A stretch of DNA of 64,000 nucleotides from Arthrinium phaeospermum (GCA_006503535.1 QYRS01000001.1:2108001-2172000); one strand, 5' to 3'; counted from the first letter of the stretch, positions 20,800 through 31,341 are shown. Numbers and translations: made by a program. The notes: generated by a model not told the origin, from the letters alone.

Positions 20800-22387
20800 A
20801 CTTGTGGTGGTTGAAGGCGCTCATAGATTGAGTCAGATGGGGGACATTCCAGACGATGACCACTCATCATCTAACTCGTCTTCTCACTCTGATGGCCAGC
20901 AACTTTGTTTCTCGTCCACATCGGTGCTCACCTTTCACTCCAGAGTTGGATATGTGGAGTGGTATGAGACGATCCTCCAATCATATCAAGGAAGGGCAGC
21001 ACTCACACATAATCTTGGTCACTGCAGATTCGACGTAGCAAGGCGATACAACATATTGTGACTCACACTTTAAGCAGATGTCATTGGATCCTTTGTAGAG
21101 GTAATTGTCTAAGCCTTGTAAATTACTGCATTTATGACCTCTTTAAAGACATGTAATTATCAACACACTTTTTCTAGCAAACCCCTGTGATACAAGACTC
21201 TCGCAATGCATCTCTCGCCTTCCTCGACACTAGATAACTCAAGTGGATAGTAAAATCGTGCTTGCCCGAAGGTGTGGTAGGTGTAGTCGGCGTAGTACAG
21301 CAAAAAGCAGGAACTAGGACCGCATCCACCTTTCGAGAGCCACTTGAGCATCTGCACGTGGTCAGTCAAAAATCCTGACGGAGGAGAACATTCCAGGCCA
21401 TCTTTCCACCCCGTTGGTTCCTGCAAGCACCGGAGAATAACTTTATTTGCTACCCAAAAGGGCTTTTTTACACTGTGATCTGCACCATTATAAGGGTGGC
21501 TCTCGGCTCGCCGGCTACGCCGTTCAAATGCATGAACATGTTGAGTGGGGATGGTTTGACGATCGGAGGAAGGACCTCACAGAACTATGCAAGATAGCCC
21601 TTAAGATCAGAGCCTCCAGGACAACTCCTGAAGTATGGAGGCTCGGGGCAGAAAAGGCAGCACCTATTAGCTTTCTATACCTCGAAGTGGTTATAGCATA
21701 GAGAACTCGTCCTTGATTCCTGACCTCTTCTAAAAGGGAATCATCGAGAAAGTTTGTTAAGATGGATAACTTTAGTCAATTCTCTTCCAAGGCCACCATA
21801 TAAGTTTACAGCTCGGTTCTTTCTTTATTTACCTATGTGATTCATGATTCTAGTTCTGTTATCTCGGTTCATAGCAGCTATTATACTTTCTAGTTGTGCA
21901 GTTAGCGGTACCCTTTTTGAAGCAAACCATAGCAGAACATACACAGAGTATCAACTTCATTGTATTCCCTGACATAATACGAGTTATAATAGCATGAAAT
22001 CGGTTGGAGTTCACATACACTTATCTTATCGTGCTTGCCCCCGTTGGCTCTAATATATGTTCTTTTTTCAACATGCAGTCAAAGACCGAGCCAGCCTCTT
22101 AGAAACAACGTGCTCATTGGCGAACCCTTTTCTTTTACTTATATTCAATCTTGAAATCAATGTTCCATGTCTATTGAGAAGAGCAGAGCTCGGACAGCCG
22201 ATCCTTCCTGAAGCAACTACAACGTAACATGATCACAAACTTGCTTACCACAGTAACAATTCTGCATCATAGCGGCCATTGTCGTCAACCTTCTCTCCCA
22301 TTTTAACCCACCAACAATCGAGGTGAACTTCATGAAGCCACTGCATTCAGTTTGGAAAGTTTTCTTCATAAGAGCTTTATTTGGGGT
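20800..22387. other. AT-rich stretch without a supported gene
   Basis: Base composition is AT-rich compared with neighbouring genes, especially 21700-22200. A minus-strand open frame at 21426-21160 (88 residues) is protein-like in composition but matches nothing I know and has no clear start context. It may be a relic. Confidence 0.3.
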
Positions 22388-22680
22388 CTTCTTTTGCTGT
22401 TCGTACAGGATCACCCAATTTCTTTGCCGCCTCAGTATTCATCGCCAGATAATTTTCTCGCAATAGCCCATAGCTGACGACAAACCCTTGAATTAAGACC
22501 TTGCATTCAATTTATTTAGTTGCAACACTGTGACTGTTGTAACTTGGCCCTCGCTCTTCTTTTACTGCTTGTGCAAGATTACCCGATCTCCGTGCCATCT
22601 TGCCTTCATTGACGACCCTTCTTAGTAAACCAGCCCTCACCGGACCCTGATGTCTTTAATTAAGACCTTGCGTTCAATTT
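22388..22680. repeat. Two degenerate direct repeats of about 126 bp
   Basis: Units at about 22388-22513 and 22553-22680. Both begin with CTTCTTTT followed by CTG/CTTGT, then CAGGATCACCCAATTT versus CAAGATTACCCGATCT, and end with AATTAAGACCTTGC and TTCAATTT. The middle parts have diverged. They lie upstream of the gene at 23162. Confidence 0.55.
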
Positions 22681-23161
22681 CTGGCATTCTTTCTGTCACA
22701 CCTGAGCTTGGTTGCCCTCCTCGACTTTCAACGAAACGGAACCAGCTCCAGCTCAGAAATCGTAACTTGACCCAGCTCAACATTTGTGTCCCTGCTCAAC
22801 TCGTCTGGTGATCTTGATGCAAAGAATTTGCCGACTCCAGTAACCAGATCTTGCGACTTTTGACCAAGAACTGGCCAAGCTGTTCGTCACATCACGCAAC
22901 CTTCTACTGGGAACCAGATATCAAGCAACTACTGTTCCTTCCGACCTCACAACGGTCATTCCCGTCGACCTTACGATCAACCAACTAGATCAACTTTTCC
23001 TCGCACCTTGCCTTCAACACCCAGTCCGACCTCATCATCAACCACCCGTCTGATTCCGACTCCAACGTTTGTCTCGACCTCTCAGTCAACTTTCCGCCCC
23101 AGCTTCTCCCGTTACTACTACCAACAATTATTTCCTCGCTTCTCGTAACTTGCGCGCAACC

Positions 23162-24790
23162 ATGGATCCTGCCGTTGAGAATATCCTCGCAGGTAGTGAC
23201 CGGGCCTTTCTTCACGATGTCTTGCGAGGCCTTTGCATGGAAAATAAAATGGCCCGCCAGGCTGTGCTTGAGCACTTCAGAACCTTGCCGGAGGGCCTAA
23301 GAGGTAACGTTGAAGGTGCCAGAGACGCTGTTGGCGACGCTGTCGGCGGCGACCAGGTGAGTTTTGTTTTGTTTTTGTTTTCTTCACATCCGTCCGATCT
23401 ACAAATCCTTGTCCCCTCCACAATTTTGTTTGCTAACTGGTGATACCAAAGTCTCCCGCGATTCCCGTCAAGAAGGAGGAAGCGAAGCCCGACAATCACA
23501 ACGGCGTAAAGACCGAGGCTGCCCAAGAGGCCAAACCCTCCCTCGGCGACAAAAAATTTGTCTCTTCGCCTGCCCTAAAGGCCGAAGTCTCTCTGTACGA
23601 CATCCCGCTCGCCCCTGCCGCTCTTTCCGCTCCTTCCGCCCCTCCGGCCGTCCCTGCCAATCCCTCGCCTTCTCACCCCGAGGTCTACGATTTGACCGGC
23701 AGCGACGACGATGCCATGGTTATCGATATCGACGATTCCGGCAGCAGCGTTAGCAACCACAGAAGCGAGTTCCACGATGAGGACGCAGACACAGTTTACC
23801 ATGGTGGCGGTGACGATGACTCTGACACGGACTCCGAAGTTTCCTCCCTCGACGATTCCGATCGCGAGATTTCCTCTGACGGGGCGCAGCCTGCTCGGAA
23901 GAGACGCAGACTGTCGCGCAATGTCTTCCAAGCCCGAGGATCCATCAACCAAGATGACCACGGTAAGCACCGGCTTTCTCTCTGTCCAGTTTTCTATCCT
24001 TTTGACTGTTTTCCCTGTTTTCCATTACATTCCTACCCATGATACTACGGTCCTTTCTACTCTGAAAAGCCAAATTGGACCCTACATGACAACTTTGCTA
24101 ACTCTTCGCGATTCCCTTCCTCCGTTTAGCCGAGGACAAGACCCGCCGCAACTTCTACAAAGCCATCCACGACCACATCGTCATCTCCGACAAAATCGAA
24201 CTCCAAACCGAGCGCCTGATGAACTGCAAGGACCCCGCCGGCCGCAAGCGCCGCGGCGAGCGCCTGGAGCGCCTGGAGCAGCAGCGACGCGCGTGCCGCA
24301 AGGCCATCGAGCACGTGCTGGGAGACGAGGACCGCCTGAACGAAGCCGAGCTGGACCAAGCCATGGCCCTTGCTGCAGCCCCGGGGGCGGCACGCACGAG
24401 ACCTATCCGCAGTACCGCGAGCGCCGCGCCCGCGAGCGCCGGCAGCAGGTCGACCGCCGCCACGCCGCCGTGCGCGACGCGACCGACCGGGCCCGGCGCC
24501 GGGACGCGTATGCCAAAGTCGCCAAGCAGGCGGCCAAGGAGGGGATCAAGCGCATGAAGCTCGGGGTCCGCAAGGCGAGGCTCGAGAAGCGGGCGATGAA
24601 TGCGCAGAAGCAGAAGGACGAGGCTGAGGCCCGGCGGGCGGCGTTGGAGGCCGAGGCGGCGGCGTTGCAGGAGGAGAGAGACAGAAGAAGAGGCACAGGT
24701 CGCCGGAGCCGGAGCCGGCCTGCTGCTGGCATCAACGACAACAATGTGCCCAGCGATGCGGAGAGCGTGGTGGAGATCGCTTCTGCTTGA
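23162..24790 (+). CDS. Probable nuclear protein with SIM-like motifs, three exons, one frame break
   Basis: Exon 1 (23162-23356) encodes 65 residues starting MDPAVENILAGSDRAFLHDV. Intron 1 (23357-23451) has GTGAGT, CTAAC and AAG. Exon 2 (23452-23962) holds two acidic patches preceded by hydrophobic cores, VYDLTGSDDD and MVIDIDD, which look like SUMO-interaction motifs, then a basic run ARKRRRLSR typical of a nuclear signal. Intron 2 (23963-24129) runs GTAAGC to TAG. Exon 3 begins AEDKTRRNFYKAIHDHI, a charged helical region. At about 24380-24390, in CCCCGGGGG, the frame must shift to continue into the long charged coiled coil (KVAKQAAKEGIKRM) that ends at TGA 24788-24790. Without the shift the protein ends after about 60 unrelated residues. 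The shift could be a sequencing error or a real lesion. No known enzyme domain is visible; a chromatin or SUMO-pathway role is only inference. Confidence 0.65.
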
Positions 24791-24969
24791 TAGCTACCTT
24801 TCTTCTGTTCTGGGCACGGTCTACAATGGCGGGTGCCAATCTCAATATCGTTTGCTGCTTTCCTCCGTTACGTTTTAACGGACTTCTATATCCAGTAGCT
24901 AGAGCTAGTAAATTACATGTATAATAGGATAGTTACAGCAGAGTAGCTACAGGGGAACGTCCCCTCAAA

Positions 24970-26469
24970 TCAATCGAGCTGCTTTTGTTCATCGCGAATG
25001 ACCTCAATCCGCGCCCTCAGCCACGCCTGGAACCCGGCAAAGAGCCCGACCTCCTTCCACCGGTCGCACACCTGGGCCAGCGCCTCGTATCGCTCGAGCA
25101 CCCAGGCGGCTCTGGCGGCCTCGGAGCCGCCCTGCAGCTCGACGGCGACCTTGTGACTGAGCTTGGCGAGGCAGACGGGGCAGAGATAAGGCGGCTGCCG
25201 CAGGTCCTCGGCCATGGCGGTGGTGCTCTGCATCATGCACGCGTAGTACACGCAGTGGTCCAGAAAAAGGGTGTGCCCCAGCTCGTGGGACACCGTGCGA
25301 ACCAAGCGCGCCAGCCAGAGGGTCCGGCGCGGCTCCGCACTGTTCGAGGGTTGGGGGGACGTGTCAGTGTCGTCGGGCCCCACCCGCCTGGCCGCCTGGA
25401 TCGCCGCGCGCATCGGCGCTCTGCTGACCGACACTGTCCTGCTATTAATAATGCGCGTACCGCGGTGAACGTCGGCCGCGGCAACCTGCGCCTCGACGAA
25501 CGCCCTGCAGTGCGAAGCGGGCCACCAGTGCTGCTGTTCCTGCGGCTGCTGCTGGTGTTCGCAGTCCAGTGCCAGGTCCAGCGGCGTGTTTTCTTGGCCT
25601 GCGCCCTCCTCATCGAGAATCGGATGGTACCTGGCCGTGGACACGACACAGACCCGATTCAATCCGTACGCCCGCCCGCAGCAAAAGTCGTCCTCGTCGT
25701 CCTCGTACAGGTCGTGATCCACCAGCAGGGCCATTGCGTACGCGTCGTGCGGCAGCAGGGAAATCTCTGCGTCAAGCACGTCTTCGAGATTGAGCTGCTT
25801 GCTGAACACGCCATCGGGAGAGACCCGCGCTCGGATGCGGGTGCACGTCCCGGCTTCGTTGGCCAGACCGATGTATTGGTACTTTTTCGATCGATTCTTC
25901 TGCTCCCACGCCACGAATCGCAGCTTCTGGGGAAACGGCTTGACCGCGAATCCGTGGTAGAAGGCGCTCAGGTACGCGACGTAGTCATCGAGATCTGGCG
26001 TTTTCAGCTCAGGAAACGTCGTCGTCGACGACGACGATGACGATGCACCAGCTTTAGGCTTTGCTCGCAACCACTCCCTCATGAAGCCTACTTCATCGGT
26101 GATCTCGGGCACCGCCGCCACGTACAGCGTCTTGCGCGCACGCGTCGGCCGGTTACGCGTCTCGTCGTCGCACCAGGACTGGAAGCTCTGTCTTTCGTAC
26201 TCCGGGTCCCATGCCAGGTCGTCCGTAGGCAGCACCAAGGGGCCCGGGAAGGACGCGAGCAGATCCCGCGCGACCTTGTCGGCGCGTACATCAGCCCTGC
26301 GGCGGCCACCCCCAGTCGAGCTGTCTGATGCATCAGGAAGCACCGGGACGCGTCCCGACCTGGTGGCTGCAGCAAGGCGCTGCGCTGGCGATGCCCACTC
26401 GAAGCCCACCTCACGGGCATACGCGCTGGGCTCGAGCTGCAACGTCTTGTGCTGGCATGGCTGCGGCAT
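24970..26469 (-). CDS. Archaemetzincin-type zinc metalloprotease
   Basis: A single exon of 499 residues. Around residues 393-411 it reads HELGHTLFLDHCVYYACMM, followed about 20 residues later by YLCPVC. This is the extended zinc-binding motif of archaemetzincins: HExxH and a third His for zinc, then the family cysteine pattern C-x4-C-M and a final CxxC that holds a structural zinc. Eukaryotic members are aminopeptidases of poorly known substrate. At the place where most members have Gly between the second and third His the sequence has Phe. The N-terminal 350 residues include a segment shared with fungal homologues (FVAWEQKNRSKKYQYIGL) and a Ser-rich loop near residue 145. No signal peptide is seen, so the enzyme should be cytosolic or nuclear. 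Family assignment is firm; activity is uncertain because of the Phe. Confidence 0.85.
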   Translation of the reverse strand: MPQPCQHKTLQLEPSAYAREVGFEWASPAQRLAAATRSGRVPVLPDASDSSTGGGRRRADVRADKVARDLLASFPGPLVLPTDDLAWDPEYERQSFQSWCDDETRNRPTRARKTLYVAAVPEITDEVGFMREWLRAKPKAGASSSSSSTTTFPELKTPDLDDYVAYLSAFYHGFAVKPFPQKLRFVAWEQKNRSKKYQYIGLANEAGTCTRIRARVSPDGVFSKQLNLEDVLDAEISLLPHDAYAMALLVDHDLYEDDEDDFCCGRAYGLNRVCVVSTARYHPILDEEGAGQENTPLDLALDCEHQQQPQEQQHWWPASHCRAFVEAQVAAADVHRGTRIINSRTVSVSRAPMRAAIQAARRVGPDDTDTSPQPSNSAEPRRTLWLARLVRTVSHELGHTLFLDHCVYYACMMQSTTAMAEDLRQPPYLCPVCLAKLSHKVAVELQGGSEAARAAWVLERYEALAQVCDRWKEVGLFAGFQAWLRARIEVIRDEQKQLD

Positions 26470-27368
26470 GGTAGCGGTGGCTTTCAGACAGCGATACGTG
26501 GTGAGTTACTTCAATGAGATTAGCAGAATGGCAATCCAATCCGTTAGAGCTGATGCATTGCATTCTTGAGCGCGTCTCAATCGGTAGTGGAAGCCCTAGC
26601 AGCTGCTGCTGCCTAGAGTCAGCCGAGCTAGCAGTAATGTGACAGTCATCCTCCATCCAATTAGACCAGCACTTAAATTGATGCAGTCTTCATGGTAGTT
26701 GTTTCAGCCATCAGCCCAGCAATTTTTGGCTGTAATGATTCTGTGTTCTTTTGCTTTTGTTGGCGCTAGGCGACTTAAGGATGAGGCTAATTGGATGTTT
26801 TTGTGGCGGTGCATCGTAGGTCAGGGGTAAAGGAGGTGGCGCATATCGTCGGCGCATCAGTGGGATTGGACCAAGCAATGTGAACTATTCATTTTCTTCA
26901 TACAATGTTCACTGCTGGCCCTATTCGAGTATGGGAACCACCTTGAAGGCCTCAAATAGGGTTCTCAGCCTCATGGGAACATAGCCCATCTTCATGATCT
27001 ACCGCGGAGGAACCACCCTAATAATGACTCACCCGGTCAAGTTCACGGCGAGTGACGGCGGGCCTTAAATTGCATCCTCATCAGAACGGTTCAGATTACT
27101 CCTGATGTCATAGCAACTGATTAAATAGTACTCATTCGCATCTTGAAAGCCTTCCTATTGAACAAGGCCTCTACAATTGCGCCGAGGAACCCTCTTTTGA
27201 CAACAATACTTGACACGATAATGGGACTCTAAAACATTGGTATCATCCTTTATTATAGCAATTACAAGGTTCAACAGGAGACTGATTAATCGTCCCAAGC
27301 TAGAGCCGACCTGCTTCTCGTTTTTCTACACAGTCGGCGTCTTACCCATCCCCATCCTCATCGCCAAA
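26470..27368. other. Intergenic region
   Basis: Between divergently oriented genes, so it should contain both promoters. I see no gene or clear site. Confidence 0.4.
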
Positions 27369-27776
27369 ATGTCTTCCCACATCCTGACCGACGCCGCCCC
27401 CCTCCCCACCCCCATGCTGCGCGAGCTGGCCAACTCGAGCGCCGTGGACGAGATCTCCAACTTCCCGAACGGCGTCCGCCACCACATCTTCTCCCACGCC
27501 ATGCGGAACAAGGAGACGGGCCAGACGCAGCGATCCATCCTCTTCGCCATCTACCAGACCGGGAGGCACGGGCCCCAGAACGGTTATCGCCTCTGCCTGG
27601 TTCACCAGGGTTACTACATCGCGTCGCCCGAGAAGAAGGAGGGGGAGCCCGAGGACGAGATCGACAGGCTCGAAAGGCCCATTCCGCAGGGGCACGAGGA
27701 GATGGTGATTTTGGGGAGTCCCTTTTGCCTGGGAGGGGAAGAGGAGACTGAGGAGGCGAAGGGTGAAGAGGTGTAG
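27369..27776 (+). CDS. Small hypothetical protein
   Basis: Frame of 135 residues from the ATG at 27369, chosen over an upstream in-frame ATG at 27237 because it has a good context (AAAATGTC) and because the sequence turns GC-rich exactly there. It begins MSSHILTDAAPLPTPMLREL and ends in a Glu-rich acidic tail (EEETEEAKGEEV). The middle has NFPNGVRHHIFSHAMRN and a piece reading YRLCLVHQGYYIASPEK. No signal peptide, membrane span or domain is recognised. It lies just left of a MITE-like element. Confidence 0.55.
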   Translation: MSSHILTDAAPLPTPMLRELANSSAVDEISNFPNGVRHHIFSHAMRNKETGQTQRSILFAIYQTGRHGPQNGYRLCLVHQGYYIASPEKKEGEPEDEIDRLERPIPQGHEEMVILGSPFCLGGEEETEEAKGEEV

Positions 27777-27866
27777 CTGCATTGACGATTCCGATGATGG
27801 CATTCTTAAGGTTGTGACACAATTTTTCAATCTAGGTAGTTAACCTCATTGAGGCGTGCGTCTACA

Positions 27867-28457
27867 GCAGCATATCTATGGAGATGTTATACACCTACCG
27901 TGTCTGACAGTCCTTACACCTACCGTGGGCCGTCAGCACCTGTAAGCAGTTATGAGGCACGGGCCTCACGCTATACCTATTTTATGTGCGTACTTGAAGA
28001 TTTGGGGTACTTCAGGCTTGCCGGCACTGACAACCGCCTCAAATATTATGAGGCCCGTTACATCCGCATCGACCGGTGTTGATGCCGGTGTTGATGCCGG
28101 CGTTGATGCCGGTGTTGATGTATCCCATCGGCCAGTGTTGATATACCGTATCGGCCGGGCCGTAGACGTCGGGTGTTGATGCACCACATCGGCCGGTGTT
28201 GTTGTAGCTACCGGTAAAGGTCGTGATGTTCTTTGGTGTTGATGTGTGCACTATATCGGCCGGTGTTAAATCGACCGGTAGTGCGCCGGCGTAGGCCGTG
28301 GCCGGTAATTGGCAAGCCCGATGTACCGATAATCTTCAAATACGCACCTAAAAACAGGTGTAGCATGAGCCCGTGCATTGCTAGCTGCTGACGGGCCACG
28401 GTAGGTGTAAGGACTGTCAGACACGGTAGGTGTATAACATCTCTATCTATGCCGCCA
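27867..28457. mobile_element. MITE-like element with long terminal inverted repeats
   Basis: The left end from 27881 (GAGATGTTATACACCTACCG) is matched by the inverted right end that finishes at 28443. Similarity continues inward for about 140 bases, including TGTCTGACAGTCCTTACACC and the tract TTGAAGAT...GGTAC, and weakly outward to about 27867 and 28457. The centre holds a 12-bp tandem array (28073-28120) and related GGTGTTGATG words. There is no transposase frame, so it would depend on an autonomous relative. Exact ends and target-site duplication are unclear. It ends about 20 bases from the stop codon of the GH32 gene. Confidence 0.7.
28073..28120. repeat. Four tandem 12-bp units inside the MITE
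   Basis: Four copies of CCGGTGTTGATG, the third with one change (CCGGCGTTGATG). Diverged copies continue to about 28200. Confidence 0.9.
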
Positions 28458-28477
28458 GTTTTATACCCACACACTAA

Positions 28478-30370
28478 TCATTCCTCCATGCGAACATTGG
28501 GTGCCATCTCCCAGAAGTCGAACTGCGACATCTCGCACCCGCCCCCTTCCACAAAAGGAGAGATTCCGCAGCAAGCACCCGACTCGGGGTAGATCCGGGC
28601 CGAGATGGCCGTCCGCTCGTTGGCGAATAGTTCGAGTGCGCTGACGTCGAAGAACACCCTAAGCGTGAGGTGCTCTGTACGCGGTGCCGGTGCCGTCGTA
28701 GAACCACCGGCGCCAGACGAGGAGGCAGAAGGATCCAGGAACTTGAAAAGAGTATGCGGCGCCGTCTCTTCGCTCGTGTTGACGTCGCTGTGGACGGTGG
28801 AGTGGCGGCGGGTGATGGTGAGAGTCTCGGTCGAGGGCCGGTACGTAATGATTGTGCGGATAGCCGGGTCATCTTTCGAGTGGCGAAGGACAAGACCGAC
28901 GGCTTCGGTCTCAGGGGTGAGCCCGAACGACGCCTTCAACTCCCAGCAGTTTCCAGGGGCCAGATCGAGTCCACCGGTGCCAGTCTGAGGCGACAGCGTT
29001 CGTGGGTCCAGGGACTGGTGGCTCCGTCGGAGCTGCTGCAACCTACCGGCTGGTACTGCGCATAGCGTCGTGAGGTTGTATGTTTGCGGCGCTACCTTCT
29101 TGACGCCAAATGACTTGAGACTCTCCATCTTGGAATCACTCGGCTCAAAGACGTTCTCCAGCCTCTGCAGCTTCAGCATCCTCGGCAAAGACAGCATCCC
29201 GCTCCATCCCTGAGCCTGCCGCCTCTGCAACGGCAGATCCTCCTCGACGAGCCAGCCCAAGATGATATGCCGCTGCGACTTGGGCTCGCAGAAAGAGTTG
29301 CCGGCGTAGTAACAGCCATGGTCCAGGAAGCCACCGTAGCGGTACGTCATCTCGACGGCCTTATCCTGCCCCGGCTCCAGTTTGCCACAGAGCCACATCT
29401 GCTTATGGTCCCTTCGGAACTCCGTGTGGCCCGACAACACGCCCGTCTCCGCCATCCCTTCCACGCTCATGATCAGGAAGTCGAGTTGAGAGCCCTCCGC
29501 TGCGGTCAAGTCGGGATCGGGGAAGGAGATGAAGTTGGTAACTTCCCAGTTCGATCCGAAGTCATATCGGTCGCCAGATGTAGAGGAGCTCTTGGGCATC
29601 TTGCCCAGGGTGGAGACAAATGCCCAGTCGTACAGCGCCTCAGGGGAAATCCTATACAAGAAGGACGTTGGGCCGCTGTTTCTCGTGCCCCCTGAGATGA
29701 GAGCGTACAGTGTTGCCGGCGGATCATCGAGCACTCTGGCCATGGACATCCACGGGGCGATGAAGGGGTCTCGCCATCCAGTCGCTTCCAGGTTGGCAGG
29801 CGGCCCCGGCAGAACCGGGTTCTTCTCGTATCGAGTCCACGTCTTGCCCGCATCGGACGACGTGGCGGCGTGAAGAAGCTCCTGGCCATACGAGTAAGGC
29901 GAGGCGTGATGAATCGGCGACAGCGTGACCGAAGTGTAAAACGACGTGATGGTGCCGGGTTTTGCAGTCACGGGGGACAGGCACCCTGTGAAAACGCCAA
30001 GCTTATCGGCGTCCGGGGTAGGCTCCAGCGACGTTTCCCCTCGGACCGTCCACGAGACGAGGTCGGGCGAAACGGCCGAGCCCCAGGAGATGCTGTTGTT
30101 CCACTCGACACCGGTCGGGACCCATTGGAAACCGACGTGGTAGACCTCGTTCACGGGATCATACCCTGGCGCGCATGGGTCATTAACCCAGCCCCTGGGA
30201 CCGATCAGGTGATACTTTGGCCGCCAACGGTTGAACTCGGCGTCGACGACTTTTCGGTTCTCCTATCAAATGTTAATCTTCTATTCAAAAAAGGGCACAG
30301 TATTTGAACCTACCTGAAGTCCGGCATCAGCTTTGACGTCGCCGTCAACTGTGGCGGTCGCTGCAGCCAT
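28478..30370 (-). CDS. GH32 family fructan/sucrose hydrolase, apparently intracellular
   Basis: Exon 1 (30370-30314) encodes 19 residues, MAAATATVDGDVKADAGLQ. The intron (30313-30263) has GTAGGT and TAG ends. Exon 2 continues to TGA at 28480-28478. Glycoside hydrolase family 32 hallmarks are present: WVNDPCAPG with the nucleophile Asp (residues about 43-51), GWRDPF with the transition-state Asp, and NWEVTNF with the acid/base Glu in place of the usual WECPD form. A beta-sandwich domain follows, with LRVFFDVSALELFANE near residue 530, typical of GH32. Members cleave sucrose, inulin or levan. No signal peptide is visible, which is unusual for a fungal fructan hydrolase and suggests action on imported sugars, or that an upstream exon was missed. 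The changed boxes at both catalytic Asp and Glu suggest a divergent subgroup; the substrate is open. Confidence 0.85.
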
Positions 30371-30960
30371 GGTGATCTGTCGAGGTTGGGAAGAGGGGGT
30401 CTTTGGTGTGCAAGCGTAAGCTATGGCAAGGAATAGCCCAGGTACCCAAACCACGAGTCATTCATCTGCTCCACCCTGGCGTCGGATTAAGGTTGTGGCC
30501 TTGCGATATTCTAAAACCGGGAATTGACTCGTCCGCTAGGGTCGCCTGGTGGATCAGCCGGGCTCCGCTTTCTTGACTTCGGTTGGGCTGCCGAGGAAAT
30601 AGGAGTACCGCGTCCGACTGCATGTTGTTATCTAGAGACTTTGATTGAAGTGGCTGGGAGAGTCTTCGAGAGAAAAGGCCCTGTCATTTTACGGTAGAAA
30701 AAATCGAACTGATTGTCTTCATGATATTGATCCCGGTAGAGTTGCAGTTTGTGTCTCACTATTGCTCGTAGGTCACTACACCAGGCAGGGTTGATTGTCT
30801 GAGACGATGCACTCGTATCTCTATAATACCACTAGATCCGCTGTCAGGATTGATTTCTACCAGTAAGAGAATTAGACTCAGTTACCCCTAGCCAAGAGTA
30901 AAGGAAAACAACAGCCCCCTGCATCAACCCTCTGGGATCCGACGGAGCTTATGTCACATC
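30371..30960. other. Promoter side of the GH32 gene
   Basis: Should hold the promoter of the leftward GH32 gene. No further gene is seen. Confidence 0.4.
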
Positions 30961-31146
30961 TATCCCCTTGATGGCGAGAACGCTGCTTTTCGTACAGTAC
31001 TCCCCTTGGATAATTGATAGGCCAGTTTATCCAATCGGGTATTCCATTCAACGGAATAAACGTTATGCCAATAGCACCAATTGATCCCTGCTATGTACAG
31101 TACAGCATAATCTGGTGGGAGCAGCGTTCTCGCCATCAGGGGGATA
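30961..31146. mobile_element. Small inverted-repeat element with TA ends (MITE candidate)
   Basis: A 26-base left arm (30961-30986) and a 26-base right arm (31121-31146) match as inverted repeats with one mismatch. The arms read TATCCCC...GCTGC. If the outer TA is taken as the duplicated target, the element is TCCCC...GGGGA flanked by TA, as for mariner-type MITEs. The inner part continues weak complementarity around TACAGTAC. There is no coding capacity. Confidence 0.6.
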
Positions 31147-31341
31147 CGAGACTAGTAGACCCAAGAGGTTGGAGGTATTAATTGAACCTTGGCTCAGGTT
31201 TCATGTGTCAAGACCGACTTGGACAGCATAGTTCATTTACCTATCTACTTCAGTGATGATCTTTCTCCTGTCCAGCACACCACGCAAACTTCCAAAAAGA
31301 AATCGCACACAGCTCTACAGCAACTCACTTGGTCTCCCCCG

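Noticed and set aside
20555..21061. 168-codon plus-strand frame in the gene-poor stretch
   Set aside because: No domain, mixed composition, and it spans the 9-bp inverted repeat; I judge it chance.
24985..26040. 351-codon plus-strand frame opposite the archaemetzincin gene
   Set aside because: It is antisense to a gene with a clear zinc motif. No domain of its own.
27237..27368. Upstream start for the small hypothetical gene
   Set aside because: The additional 44 residues come from AT-rich leader sequence, and the ATG at 27369 has a better context.
28073..28120. CRISPR-like array
   Set aside because: The 12-bp units are directly adjacent without spacers, lie inside an inverted-repeat element, and the genome is eukaryotic.
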